Below are positions 34,001 through 43,400 of a DNA stretch of 64,000 nucleotides, in pieces; positions within the stretch are counted from its first letter, which is position 1; each line of letters opens with the position of its first letter. A program made the translations under genes and the position numbers. The notes beneath the pieces are model-generated. The model was given only the letters and a program-made list of their open reading frames with translations. It was not told the origin of the DNA and did no database searches. The stretch is from Lachancea dasiensis (Eukaryota; Ascomycota; Saccharomycetes; Saccharomycetales; Saccharomycetaceae), in the NCBI GenBank assembly GCA_900074725.1, contig LT598458.1:868001-932000 (forward strand). Reading direction: 5' to 3'.

Positions 34001-35563
34001 GGAATATTGGTGATAAACGTCGTTTCCAATGCGGAAGATTTGAGGGCAGGCACTGATAGCGAAAAGAAGTTAAAGTCCAAGATATCCTTTAACGATGGTT
34101 CGGATTGGTCGTACCTCCAGCCACCGGAGCGTGATTCCGAAGGTAAAAGTTACAGCTGTAATGCTAAGAACAAAGAAAAATGTTCACTCAATCTCCACGG
34201 ATACACTGAACGTAAAGATCAGCGAGACACTTACTCTTCAGGCTCTGCCTTGGGTTATTTGATTGGGGTGGGGAATGTGGGGGAAAATCTGTTGCCTGTC
34301 GACCAGTGCTCGACATTCATGAGCGTTGACGGTGGCTTTACATGGAAAGAAATTAAAAAGGGAGCTTATCAGTGGGAATACGGTGATCGAGGGAGTGTCA
34401 TCGTGCTTGTTAAAGATGGAACCAAGACCGACTCATTCACCTATTCTATAGATTCCGGAAAAACGTGGAAGGATTATAAGTTTTCTAACGAAGAGGTTAT
34501 GGTAGAAGATATCATTACCACGCCACAGGACTCTGCAATGCGGTTTTTGGTCATCGGAAGCTCGATTAAAGTTAGCGGTAAACAAACAAAAACTTTTGCG
34601 GTGGACTTTACCCAATCTTTCAAACGCCAATGCAACCTGAATAGTGATGACTACATTTATCACAGTTTTGGGAACTGTCTTTTTGGGCATCAAGCTGAAT
34701 ATCTGGTAAAGGTTAATGATGAATGCTACAATGGTGCCGCTCCACTGGAGGATGCAGAGAAGATTGTCAGGAACTGTCCTTGCATCAGGACTGACTACGA
34801 ATGTGACTACAACTACTATAAAGCTAGTGACGGAACTTGCAAACTTGTTGAAGGAACTACACCTTTAACTGGAAGTGACCAGTGCGAGAAGAACGCCGGC
34901 TTAGTCGAGTACTTCGAGTCAACGGGGTACAGGAAGATACCGTTATCTACATGCGAGGGCGGCTTGCTATTAGATAAGGGTACCCGTCCCCGCCCATGCC
35001 CTGGTTATGAAGAGGAATTTCAAAAGCGACACGGCTTCAGTAGAAAGAGGTTAGCCGTAGTCATTGCTATTCCGCTCCTAATATTTATCGGCGCAACATG
35101 GTTTGTGTACGACCGTGGAGTTAGGAGAAACGGTGGTTTCTCCCGATTTGGAGAGATAAGGTTAGGTGATGAAGAGCTGATAGAGGAAAATAGAATCGAT
35201 CAGCTGGTCAACTCGATCGTGAAATTCGGAGTTATGGGCTTTTCAGGACTTGTTACGGCCAGACAGCTCACAAAACGCGGCATTCAAAACGCCTGGCATG
35301 GTGTACAAACGAAGTTTTCAGGCCGTCATTCGGGTCCCACCTACTCCTCTCTCAACCATGACCAGTTTTTAGATGAAGCCGATGAACTATTAGCTGGCCA
35401 TGACGAAGATGCCAATGATTTGGCAAGTTTTCTCGAAAACGAAGACAACTTTGACATATCTGCCGAAGAGGACCTAGACAACGGGGTACAAGGGCCATAC
35501 TCTGATCATGTTGACGAACTTCAGGATCAACATGAGAATCATGAAGGAGAAGCCGACGAATGA
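31034..35563 (+). CDS. PEP1: PEP1/VPS10, vacuolar sorting receptor (sortilin family)
   Basis: A 1509-residue type I membrane receptor (yeast Vps10 1579) that carries carboxypeptidase Y and other hydrolases from the late Golgi to the endosome. A signal peptide spans about 1-17 (MILRSILLLLWINWVVA). The lumenal part has two Vps10 domains made of repeated Asp-box/BNR strands such as SLYLSDDGGKSF and AYITRDGGNTF. Each ends in a Cys-rich 10CC module with the CKCTDLDYECTPEFYRADDG and CPCIRTDYECDYNYYKASDG pattern. A transmembrane helix lies at about 1340-1362 (RLAVVIAIPLLIFIGATWFV). The acidic cytosolic tail of about 145 residues has Tyr-based and Phe-rich sorting sequences. Divergent from FUS3 and upstream of POP8, as in YBL016W-YBL018C. 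Confidence 0.95.
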   Translation: MILRSILLLLWINWVVAEWKPRVKAVKASQFSMFESFDDSEVMLAIQKDSLQISKNSGENWDKVKSLQGNIKYFEIDYNFPGNRAFAYDFKKGLIFETTDKGENWSQMNLPLKDSMTKSSEIVSLTVTSNPLDEKDLLANVDVCSESEGVFHCTRHTYLSNNAKDFRPLEMPGDDHLTPDCRFLGLQFNEKGKNNIICEARHGGPGFEPPHLPPKVSLYLSDDGGKSFQYLEQFKDYNVRYLILTSEYAVVATAEDKFNEQSVEQLWISQDGQTYEKAVLPTNVRGPYFISELSASSKKLLLQDLHQNGQKGTGLMLSGSDGLRFAPVSSFGSDEPGYYMVSSLAGLEGVSICSFDGISPSSPQLISKISFDDGKTWSRLRLDDPSGEFSCDPQKSEACSINSFFLSTSMLDGNEPATPGVSFIVGFVGDLMAEGEERPKLQTFATRDGGQSWRKILDFPAAVQYGDHGNIMVAFPYSPESDGDEAMEFYYSLDQGGTWTEYQLDQSVVLVAFASTTRDGSGSKFLMRGGDMSSRGHSWLYSIDFSDAFEGQKCLEDDMEEWYANSGGCIRGAQHKYQRRKADAKCLINEPYKDLDPELEICKCTDLDYECTPEFYRADDGTCQLDFRLLESTGSCKAAEKGEQLTLPTVQLERGNICNDHLEIPTTSVDCTGMSGDDNKDAIRVFENTFDFELKSYQYFNTKEDETVLFTNGKKEVYLSYDSGISLKRLAEKVTEVVFNPYFNTSAYVFGSDNKLHITNDRARSFETVDLPEAKQLGFPLSFHATDADTFIFYGGKNCDSFLNPNCHAVAYITRDGGNTFKELKQGALSCDFVGSMYEHPWDPEMILCLVKEKGSRSRSIVTSTDYFQEEEIVVFENVIGYVSVGEYTVFAVPHENQELRSFATIDGHEFAEAKFPADLNTKKQEAYTVLGSQEGAIFFHLTTHTTSGQEFGALMKSNSNGTSFVTLERAVNRGSSGYVDFEKLEGLEGILVINVVSNAEDLRAGTDSEKKLKSKISFNDGSDWSYLQPPERDSEGKSYSCNAKNKEKCSLNLHGYTERKDQRDTYSSGSALGYLIGVGNVGENLLPVDQCSTFMSVDGGFTWKEIKKGAYQWEYGDRGSVIVLVKDGTKTDSFTYSIDSGKTWKDYKFSNEEVMVEDIITTPQDSAMRFLVIGSSIKVSGKQTKTFAVDFTQSFKRQCNLNSDDYIYHSFGNCLFGHQAEYLVKVNDECYNGAAPLEDAEKIVRNCPCIRTDYECDYNYYKASDGTCKLVEGTTPLTGSDQCEKNAGLVEYFESTGYRKIPLSTCEGGLLLDKGTRPRPCPGYEEEFQKRHGFSRKRLAVVIAIPLLIFIGATWFVYDRGVRRNGGFSRFGEIRLGDEELIEENRIDQLVNSIVKFGVMGFSGLVTARQLTKRGIQNAWHGVQTKFSGRHSGPTYSSLNHDQFLDEADELLAGHDEDANDLASFLENEDNFDISAEEDLDNGVQGPYSDHVDELQDQHENHEGEADE

Positions 35564-35790
35564 TCAAAAGTATATCGCTGACTAAGAATCAGAAGCCATC
35601 TTCCAGGCCATTGTTATGTACATATAATTCGATAAATTGCCGGGTATAACGGTGAAGCATCCACAACAACTTGTACTCAAGGTCTTGCCAACATTCGTAT
35701 CACGTGCATACCGTTAGTTAGTGCAGGTAAGAAGTTCTTCTATACTCATCACCGTTCAATATTGACGACCATCGGCACAAAACAGCATCG

Positions 35791-36281
35791 ATGCCTGCTA
35801 CAGAGCAGTGCTGCAAGCACTCTAGAGACTGGACTTACTACAAATTGCAATTGTAAGTATTTACGCTGTATACTTTGGTGGGTCTACCTTGCTAGAAATA
35901 CTAACATTCAGCCGTATGGCTTGCAGGACTTCTCAAGACCTGAAAGTAGATCAGGAACTAGTGATTGATGAAATAACTTGGCGACAATTCTTGAACAACG
36001 CGCTTAAAAAATCTCATGGAGTATTTGGAGAAGGCTGCGAGTACTATTTAGTCCATCAACACAAGCACTTGGCATACGTCAAGGTTTTCTGGAAAGATAC
36101 TGATATCTTCTCCTCAGCTTTGTCAACATTCATTTCCACCAGTGAATTAGTAGGCGTACCAATGATCCTACTGATACGCCAAATTACTAGAGCCGTTCGT
36201 GAACTAGAGGTAGAGGAAGATGATCGGCTCTGGCACAAGAGGGCCATCTCTGAAGACTGCGAAGACGAGGTACCGGCTTGA
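35791..36281 (+). CDS. POP8: POP8, RNase P / RNase MRP subunit (spliced)
   Basis: A 138-residue subunit of the RNases that mature tRNA 5' ends and pre-rRNA; yeast Pop8 has 133. Exon 1 is 35791-35852 and exon 2 is 35927-36281, with a 74-base intron. The donor is GTAAGT, the branch point TACTAAC is at 35899-35905, and the acceptor is GCAG at 35923-35926. Splicing joins ...DWTYYKLQL to TSQDLKV..., which matches the Pop8 N-terminus, and then ITWRQFLNNALKKSHGVFGEG, the strongest family block. S. cerevisiae POP8 also has an intron near its 5' end. A nearer CAG at 35909-35911 is in the same frame and would add five residues, but it is only about six bases from the branch adenosine. Confidence 0.92.
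35853..35926 (+). other. POP8 intron
   Basis: Spliceosomal intron with donor GTAAGT rather than the usual yeast GTATGT, a perfect TACTAAC branch point (35899-35905) and acceptor TTGCAG. Two in-frame acceptors 15 bases apart are discussed under POP8. Confidence 0.9.
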
Positions 36282-36289
36282 ACTCTCAA

Positions 36290-37864
36290 TTAAGTCTTCC
36301 ATTGGAAAAATCCGCATGACGCCTCACTATCCGCCGGTGCCCCATTTGGCCTAGCGCACACCCAGAATTTTTTGCCAGGGTTAGCACTTGTTTTAGAAGT
36401 TCTCATAATGGCATTTTCATTGTGCTTGCATTGAGGGGGCTTTTCGAGCATTCCATTTAGCATAGTAAAAAAAGATTCGGATCGATTTGCCGGGACAAGA
36501 GGGGCAGGCGTTACTCTAGTTGAAATATCTTCGCTCGATCTCATAACATCGTGTGGCGATGGTGAATTTTGAAGATTTTGGAATGGGGCCAGGTTCCGCT
36601 CTTTGACCGTAGCAATTGTCGGCTTGTGAATGCGCTTTTGATCTTTGATAGATGTATTGGTAGTGGCGGCAGGTTTCGCTACCCTCGAAAACATACTTGT
36701 GATGTCCATGTGGTTTAAGCCATACTTATACTTTGCCTCAAAGGGTACGACACTAGAAACCTTTCGATCAGACTCGCCAGGGCGCAATCCCGTATTCAAC
36801 CGTAGATCTGCAAAAACAGGACAATGATCCGAGCCCATGATATGCGGCCAGATATCGGATTTTCGGATCATATCCCTAGACTCCTTAGAAACTAGTATGT
36901 AGTCGACCCTAGAGCCGTAGTTAATGGGTCTCATATTTTTCAAGGTATTCCAAACGGTGTACATTTGCATTCTATCCCGTCCTTGAACTTCCCTGGTGGT
37001 ATCAATCAAGGTACCTGTCGTTGCAAGATGTGGAAGTACTGAGTCGGCTAACATTTCATTAAGTAGCCTTCTTGCTGGTCTGGCTGGTGCATATATGAAA
37101 TTCTTCACGGCCCGCGGGTTCTCGGCCTCAACAGCCGTGCCTTTCGTCAATGAAGTTACGGTGATGCCGTTTACTTTCAGGGATGCAGATTGGTCTATAA
37201 GGTCACGGCAAACATTTATATCACCCATGAGAACTATTGTCTTGCCTGCTGCTCGAAGATTTCGAATGCGTCGAAACAAAACTTTAAGGAACTTAAGCCT
37301 GAACTCCTCCCCCTGGTCTGTATCCATAGAATTAGCAGGGCAATAAACGTTGATCACCACCACATTGAATTGTAGCTCCACCATGACGCATCTACCTTCG
37401 GAATCTAAGGCCAAGGCTTCATGAGCATCTTCGATGCCAAGCGACTCGTATCCGCCGATGCCCAACATTTCATTATCACGATACCTACACCGTGATTTGT
37501 TGAACTTAACGTCTAGAAAACCAGTAATCCCCTCTTCTGCCTTGACCACTTCCAGCAGCTTAAAAAGAGGATCCTCAGGATCCGGAATTCGAATCCAACA
37601 CCCTACGCCCGAGTAACCTCGCCTACTGACGGGAATAGATATAAATGAGTAGTAACCTTTGACCTTCCCCCATCGTGTAAGGGCCGGGAGATCAGTTTTC
37701 AGCTCTTGAAATGTAATAATGTCTGACTTAAAGTGGTCGAATACTTTTGCCAGTGAATTGTTCATGTTATTGAACGGGTGATAGTGGAAAAATGTCCGCA
37801 ACCCATTGACATTGAAAGTCAGGAACCGTACTTCCTCAACGTTTTTATCTGGAATCTGGGCCAT
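36290..37864 (-). CDS. APN2: APN2, class II AP endonuclease with GRF zinc finger
   Basis: A 524-residue DNA-repair nuclease (yeast Apn2 520) that cuts abasic sites and trims blocked 3' ends. The exonuclease III domain shows FNVNGLR (17-23), TFQELKTD with metal-binding E54, the GDINV motif near 215 and GSDHCPV near 345. A linker at about 370-470 has a short FF motif (RSESFFTML) that may be a PCNA-binding box, as in yeast Apn2. The C-terminal GRF zinc finger has a CKH...GKKFWVCARP...CGFFQW pattern. It is nearly tail-to-tail with POP8 (8 bases apart). Confidence 0.94.
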   Translation of the reverse strand: MAQIPDKNVEEVRFLTFNVNGLRTFFHYHPFNNMNNSLAKVFDHFKSDIITFQELKTDLPALTRWGKVKGYYSFISIPVSRRGYSGVGCWIRIPDPEDPLFKLLEVVKAEEGITGFLDVKFNKSRCRYRDNEMLGIGGYESLGIEDAHEALALDSEGRCVMVELQFNVVVINVYCPANSMDTDQGEEFRLKFLKVLFRRIRNLRAAGKTIVLMGDINVCRDLIDQSASLKVNGITVTSLTKGTAVEAENPRAVKNFIYAPARPARRLLNEMLADSVLPHLATTGTLIDTTREVQGRDRMQMYTVWNTLKNMRPINYGSRVDYILVSKESRDMIRKSDIWPHIMGSDHCPVFADLRLNTGLRPGESDRKVSSVVPFEAKYKYGLNHMDITSMFSRVAKPAATTNTSIKDQKRIHKPTIATVKERNLAPFQNLQNSPSPHDVMRSSEDISTRVTPAPLVPANRSESFFTMLNGMLEKPPQCKHNENAIMRTSKTSANPGKKFWVCARPNGAPADSEASCGFFQWKT

Positions 37865-37899
37865 CTATCTTATTAAACGGTGCTACCATACATTTTTAT

Positions 37900-39594
37900 C
37901 TACACGATCTTTGCATCGTTTTTGTTCTGAACGTAAATTCTAAGCACATCTTTTTCTTTGTATATGATCAGAGCCAACAGTAAGACGGCGAATGCGACGT
38001 TAGTGAAGAATTGTGGGAAACTCTTCACGACTCCAAAGAGATAAAAGTTAGATGCTGCGATAATGAATGCGGCAAAGGATACGATCTTGAAGTTACGGAA
38101 GTTCAACAAAAATGAGGTGTCTTTGGCCTGAGTGTCCGAGTAAAGATTCTTGTAAAAATCACCAATAAACCATCCACAGAATGCTATTCTCAAAATCATA
38201 TTGATAATGTTACTCAGTATCAGTCCCTCTAGAGACATCTTGTACTTGCCAATCATTAGCCAGCAGGAGCCCAAGAAAACGCCAGAAAATGCCATCATAA
38301 AATAGGAATGCCTTAAAATATGCTCTCCTGAAGCTACACTTTGGAAAAATGCTTCAAACACCCCGTTGATTGATAAGAATGGTAAGTACAAACAGTAAAC
38401 CCGGATAGTGTCCAAGACAGTGGTGCTGGACCATTTACTTCCAATAAGGAATTGTAATAGGAAAGGCGAATTAACAGGACCGAAAACCACTATTAGCAGT
38501 GACAAGTACAGGTAAAACTTTGTAAGGTTCACTAGAACGTCCATAGACAGCTTAACGTTTGTTGCCGAGGTAACGGACAGTAGCCTCGCCAAAAACAATC
38601 TTAACGACTCCTCTATGGGCGCGAATATTAACCTGGTGAGTAAAGACCCATAATTAGACAGCAGTGAGTAAATACCCTGTTCTTCCACCGTGCACATGGA
38701 GTTTATTATCAGTTTATCACCCTCCGTGAGCAAATGCTTGAAACACAACTGCAGATAAACCTTCTTGAAGTGCTGCAGGATATCGCTTTGGAAGTAGTAA
38801 GGTAGAGTGCGTTCCGACGCGCGAAGTTTCGTGAGGCGCATACTGAAGTTGTTTTCCCGGGATAATCGGGAAACATAGTCAAAATAGTAGCAACACAAGA
38901 GGGCTAGCGAATGTGCAAACTTGCTAACCGAGAACGCCAAGATCGCAATGCCTTCCTGTTTGGCCGCATCGTGAGAGCCTAGGCCAGTTCCATTGATCTT
39001 GTTTTCGTAAACATAAACAATGGAAAAGTTGGCAATACAAGACGCGACAACAGCTATACTCTCAAACTGGCTTCGCACCTTGTAGTTCAACATGAATTGG
39101 TTAACTATGAAGAATGGCTCACTGAGAAGTTCGAAAACAATACTTATCCATATTGTCGCGATCGATAACTGAAAGTAGGGTAGAGAGATGAAGTACTCAT
39201 TCAAATTGCTGTACTGCCATCCTACGAGCACTAGTGACAGTGGAAGCCCAATAAATATTGGGATATATGCGAAATTGATGACGGACTGCAGAACAAACGT
39301 CTCTGAGTCGTCTGCGTTGCGGAACTCGTCGTGTGACGCGGGCGAAACGGGTGCCTTTATTCTTAGTGTGGACATTCTAATTGCTTCTCGGCTGAAGAAG
39401 AGAACAGTAGAAAGCAGAAACTCCAGGAAGGCATTGATACCGAACACTTTGGGGGACAAATACCTGACCAACAAGGTGTTCAGTAAAAAGGTCACAATTT
39501 TGGCAAAAAGTTGACTGAACATCAAGAAGGTGACGCCTCGGGTAGATTTCTGGAGGATGCTCTGGTCCTGCGTACCATCCCCATGTTTTTCCAT
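37900..39594 (-). CDS. RFT1: RFT1, ER membrane protein of N-glycan assembly
   Basis: A 564-residue polytopic membrane protein (yeast Rft1 574) needed for use of Man5GlcNAc2-PP-dolichol; whether it is itself the flippase is debated. It belongs to the MOP flippase superfamily. The start STRGVTFLMFSQLFAKIVTFLLN and VRYLSPKVFGINAFLEFL are the family signature, followed by about a dozen hydrophobic helices. I begin at the ATG at 39594; the frame is open for five more codons upstream but without an ATG. APN2 starts 36 bases beyond its stop, on the same strand, matching YBL019W-YBL020W. Confidence 0.93.
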   Translation of the reverse strand: MEKHGDGTQDQSILQKSTRGVTFLMFSQLFAKIVTFLLNTLLVRYLSPKVFGINAFLEFLLSTVLFFSREAIRMSTLRIKAPVSPASHDEFRNADDSETFVLQSVINFAYIPIFIGLPLSLVLVGWQYSNLNEYFISLPYFQLSIATIWISIVFELLSEPFFIVNQFMLNYKVRSQFESIAVVASCIANFSIVYVYENKINGTGLGSHDAAKQEGIAILAFSVSKFAHSLALLCCYYFDYVSRLSRENNFSMRLTKLRASERTLPYYFQSDILQHFKKVYLQLCFKHLLTEGDKLIINSMCTVEEQGIYSLLSNYGSLLTRLIFAPIEESLRLFLARLLSVTSATNVKLSMDVLVNLTKFYLYLSLLIVVFGPVNSPFLLQFLIGSKWSSTTVLDTIRVYCLYLPFLSINGVFEAFFQSVASGEHILRHSYFMMAFSGVFLGSCWLMIGKYKMSLEGLILSNIINMILRIAFCGWFIGDFYKNLYSDTQAKDTSFLLNFRNFKIVSFAAFIIAASNFYLFGVVKSFPQFFTNVAFAVLLLALIIYKEKDVLRIYVQNKNDAKIV

Positions 39595-39766
39595 TGCTCC
39601 CTCGCTCAAGTGGATGTTATGGTCACTATGTTGTATCCAGTGTTATTTCACATGAAGTGTATATTAATTGTTCAATTTCATCTACGTAGAACCCATCCTC
39701 ATCGAATTCCTAGTACAGACCTCGATACTACAATAAATCTCCTCTGACTCAACGCCGCTCTACAAT

Positions 39767-40324
39767 ATGGATAAAGAGGCCGAGAAACAAGCTTTGCACA
39801 ACCAGTTTGTCGCAGAGTTGCACGAGCAGGACCGATGGCTACCGATCAACAATGTTGGAAGACTTATGAAGAGCACGCTGCCAGCGTCAGCCAAAGTTTC
39901 GAAGGATGCCAAAGAGTGCATGCAAGAGTGCGTTTCCGAGTTCATCTCTTTTGTCACAAGCGAAGCTAACGATAGATGCAGCCAGGACAAGCGCAAAACT
40001 ATCAACGGTGAAGATATCCTCACTTCGTTGAACGCGCTTGGTTTTGAAAATTACGCCGAGGTGCTGAAGATTTATCTGGCAAAATATCGCCAGCAGCAAG
40101 CTCTTAAGAACCAGATGACTTACATGCGGCGTGATGGCGTGTCTGATGAAGGAGAGGGCGGGTCGCCCGACGAAGGAGGCATGAGCGAGACCGCTGGCAA
40201 CACTGAAGGCGGACAGCCTCCAGAACTCGAAAATCAGTCACTTCCCACCGTTGAGAATAATACCGAGGCCGAGCAAACAAATGAAAACGAGTATATTGAG
40301 CCTGATAGCCAATTGTACCTCTGA
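39767..40324 (+). CDS. HAP3: HAP3, CCAAT-binding factor subunit (NF-YB)
   Basis: 185 residues against 144 in S. cerevisiae. It pairs with Hap5 through a histone fold and with Hap2 binds CCAAT boxes to turn on respiratory genes. The core spans about 22-112: [44 protein letters not shown], then [21 protein letters not shown] and YLAKYRQQQ. The extra C-terminal ~70 residues are acidic and low in complexity (Gly, Glu, Asn, Gln) and account for the added length. It is divergent from RFT1, as in YBL020W-YBL021C. Confidence 0.95.
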   Translation: MDKEAEKQALHNQFVAELHEQDRWLPINNVGRLMKSTLPASAKVSKDAKECMQECVSEFISFVTSEANDRCSQDKRKTINGEDILTSLNALGFENYAEVLKIYLAKYRQQQALKNQMTYMRRDGVSDEGEGGSPDEGGMSETAGNTEGGQPPELENQSLPTVENNTEAEQTNENEYIEPDSQLYL

Positions 40325-40475
40325 TCAGCGATACTGATATTCCTTCATTCGAGACTCACCGGAAGCATAATTTGTCAGTTTTCCTACCAGGAAAAAGTTA
40401 AACCATATATTAAGGTCGGTAGCCAATTGCCACCCATACAAATAAAGCATCCAAAGGCCACTCTCCTTATTGATT

Positions 40476-43400
40476 ATGCTTAGCAGGAGGTGCTTGGCAG
40501 CTTTTAGGAAGGGAATTGCTCGCTCTGTCCGGCCTTGCACAAGGCCTGCCAGCTCTTTAGCTTTCCACGGCTTCCAAAATGTCCCAGATTCGACACCTGC
40601 AGGAAAAGGGCATTGGCAAGTTTACCAACAACAAATCAGTAATAATGAGCTCAATCAGGAGCTTAAAGACCTAGAGGCTCTGTGGCTCAAGCAAATCACC
40701 CTCAAAGATCAGTTGAAAGATGACTCCCCTGCAAGTCCTAAAACACCAAAAAGCGAAGATTCCGAAGAAGGAGAAATAGATCGTAATGACGACACTGGGA
40801 AATCTGACCGCAGTGATGTGGAAAATGAGTCTGATGGCCTTCAGAAGGAAAACGCGTCGGGGCCCGGCTCTGTATCGGGCTCTGGGAATGCAAATGCACC
40901 GCCCGGAAATGACGGCAGTGGAAACGGCAGTGGAAACGGCGAGGACGGATCAGAGGGAACATCTGACTTGAAGTCATCAGCTACCCGAAAACCAAAGCTT
41001 CCTGAAGTATATCCTCAGATGTTAGCGCTTCCTATTTCCAGGCGGCCATTGTTTCCCGGATTTTATAAGGCAGTTGTCATCTCTGATGAACGAGTCATGA
41101 AGGCCGTTAAGGAGATGCTTGAACGCCAGCAGCCGTACATCGGAGCGTTTCTCCTCAAGGATTCAAACATTGACACGGATGTCATTCAAGATACTAAGGA
41201 AGTTTACGACGTGGGTGTTTTTGCCCAAATTACCAGTGCTTTTCCCAGCAAAGATGAAAAAACGGGCGCTGAAACCATGACTGCACTATTGTATCCACAT
41301 AGAAGAATCAAGATCGATGAATTACTGTCGCCCATGGGGAACAGGGCTGGTTCTCAGACAAAAGACGCCTCGACAGCTGAACCTGTGTCCAGCACCCAGA
41401 CACGCCAGGAAGAGTCGAAGCCCGAGAAACAAATTTCAGAGGTAAGGAAGCAAAAAGTAGAAGATGGGGAAGAGTTTGACGATGAACTGAATCCCACAGA
41501 GTTTTTGAAGGAGTATGACATTTCACTCGTCAATGTCTCAAACTTAGAGGACAAGGAATTTGATAGAAAATCCCCTGTTATTAATGCCCTGACTTCAGAA
41601 ATTTTAAAAGTCTTCAAGGAGATTTCACAACTAAACACAATGTTTAGAGAACAAATCGCCACTTTTTCAGCATCAATACAATCGGCAACTACCAATATTT
41701 TCGAGGAACCTGCACGCTTGGCTGATTTCGCTGCTGCTGTTTCAGCCGGAGAGGAGGAGGAGTTGCAAGAAATTCTACAATCGTTAGACATAGAACAGAG
41801 GCTAGAAAAATCGTTAGTTGTGTTGAAGAAAGAGTTGATGAACGCCGAACTTCAGAACAAAATTTCAAAGGATGTTGAAACTAAAATTCAAAAGCGTCAA
41901 CGGGAATACTATCTAATGGAACAACTCAAGGGTATAAAACGGGAGCTTGGGATTGATGATGGTAGAGATAAGTTAATCGAGACGTTCAAAAAAAGAGTAG
42001 AAAAACTCCAATTACCAGAAAACGTTCAAAAAATCTTTGACGATGAAGTCAACAAACTGGCCACTTTGGAGACTTCTATGTCAGAATTTGGGGTCATTCG
42101 CAACTATTTAGACTGGATCACAACACTTCCTTGGGGAGTCACTTCTAAGGAACAATATTCTATACCTGTTGCAAAACAAATATTGGATGAAGATCACTAT
42201 GGTTTACAGGATGTCAAGGACAGAATTCTGGAGTTTATCGCTGTTGGAAAGCTTTTAGGGAAAGTCGATGGTAAGATAATCTGCTTCGTTGGCCCCCCTG
42301 GGGTGGGAAAAACATCGATAGGTAAATCCATCGCACGCTCACTCAATCGCCAGTTTTTCAGATTTTCAGTGGGTGGTATGACCGACGTAGCCGAAATTAA
42401 AGGTCATAGGAGGACTTACATCGGTGCCCTACCGGGCAGAGTAATTCAAGCACTGAAGAAGTGCGAGACTCAAAACCCTTTGATTCTTATTGATGAAATT
42501 GATAAGATCGGGCACGGGGGAATCCATGGAGATCCTGCCGCAGCGTTATTAGAGCTCTTGGATCCTGAACAAAACAACTCCTTTCTGGATAACTACCTCG
42601 ATATCCCTATGGATCTATCAAAGGTTCTATTTGTCTGCACTGCAAATTCATTGGACACCATACCCAGGCCCCTTTTAGACAGGATGGAAGTCATCGAATT
42701 GACTGGATACGTGGCTGAAGAAAAGATAAAAATCGCAGAGCAGTACCTGTCACCCAGTGCCAAACGCGATGCTGGACTGGAAAATGCGCACGTGAACTTG
42801 TCTGAGGGTGCGGTCGTTTCATTAATGAAACTTTACTGCAGAGAAAGTGGTGTTAGAAATCTCAAAAAACATATTGAAAAGGTTTACAGGAAAGCTGCTC
42901 TAAATGTTGTCAAGCAAATGAGTATAGACGAAAAGTCAACTGAACCAGAAGTTGACACAAGTGCTGAAAAGGCCGAGTCTCCGCGATCTGCAGAGGGTAT
43001 AAATGATCAGCCGCCTAAGGATGGTAGTAAGCCTGAGGTCCAAAAGACTCACGATCGCAAGCAAGCCATAGTGGTACCCGATAGTATACAAATTCAGATC
43101 GATTCTGGTAATTTGAAAGACTACGTTGGTCCGCCAGTGTATACATCTGATAGGCTTTACGAAATAACACCGCCTGGTGTTGTTATGGGGCTTGCTTGGA
43201 CAAGTATGGGTGGGTGCGCTATGTATGTCGAGTCTGTCCTTGAGCAACCTCTCAGTGACAAATCGCACGCTTCTTTGGAGCGCACCGGACAATTGGGCGA
43301 TGTCATGAAGGAATCTTCTCGTCTTGCCTATTCTTTTGCTAGAATGTTCCTCACTAAGAAGTTTCCGGAAAACCGCTTTTTTGAGAGGGCGGCCGTTCAT

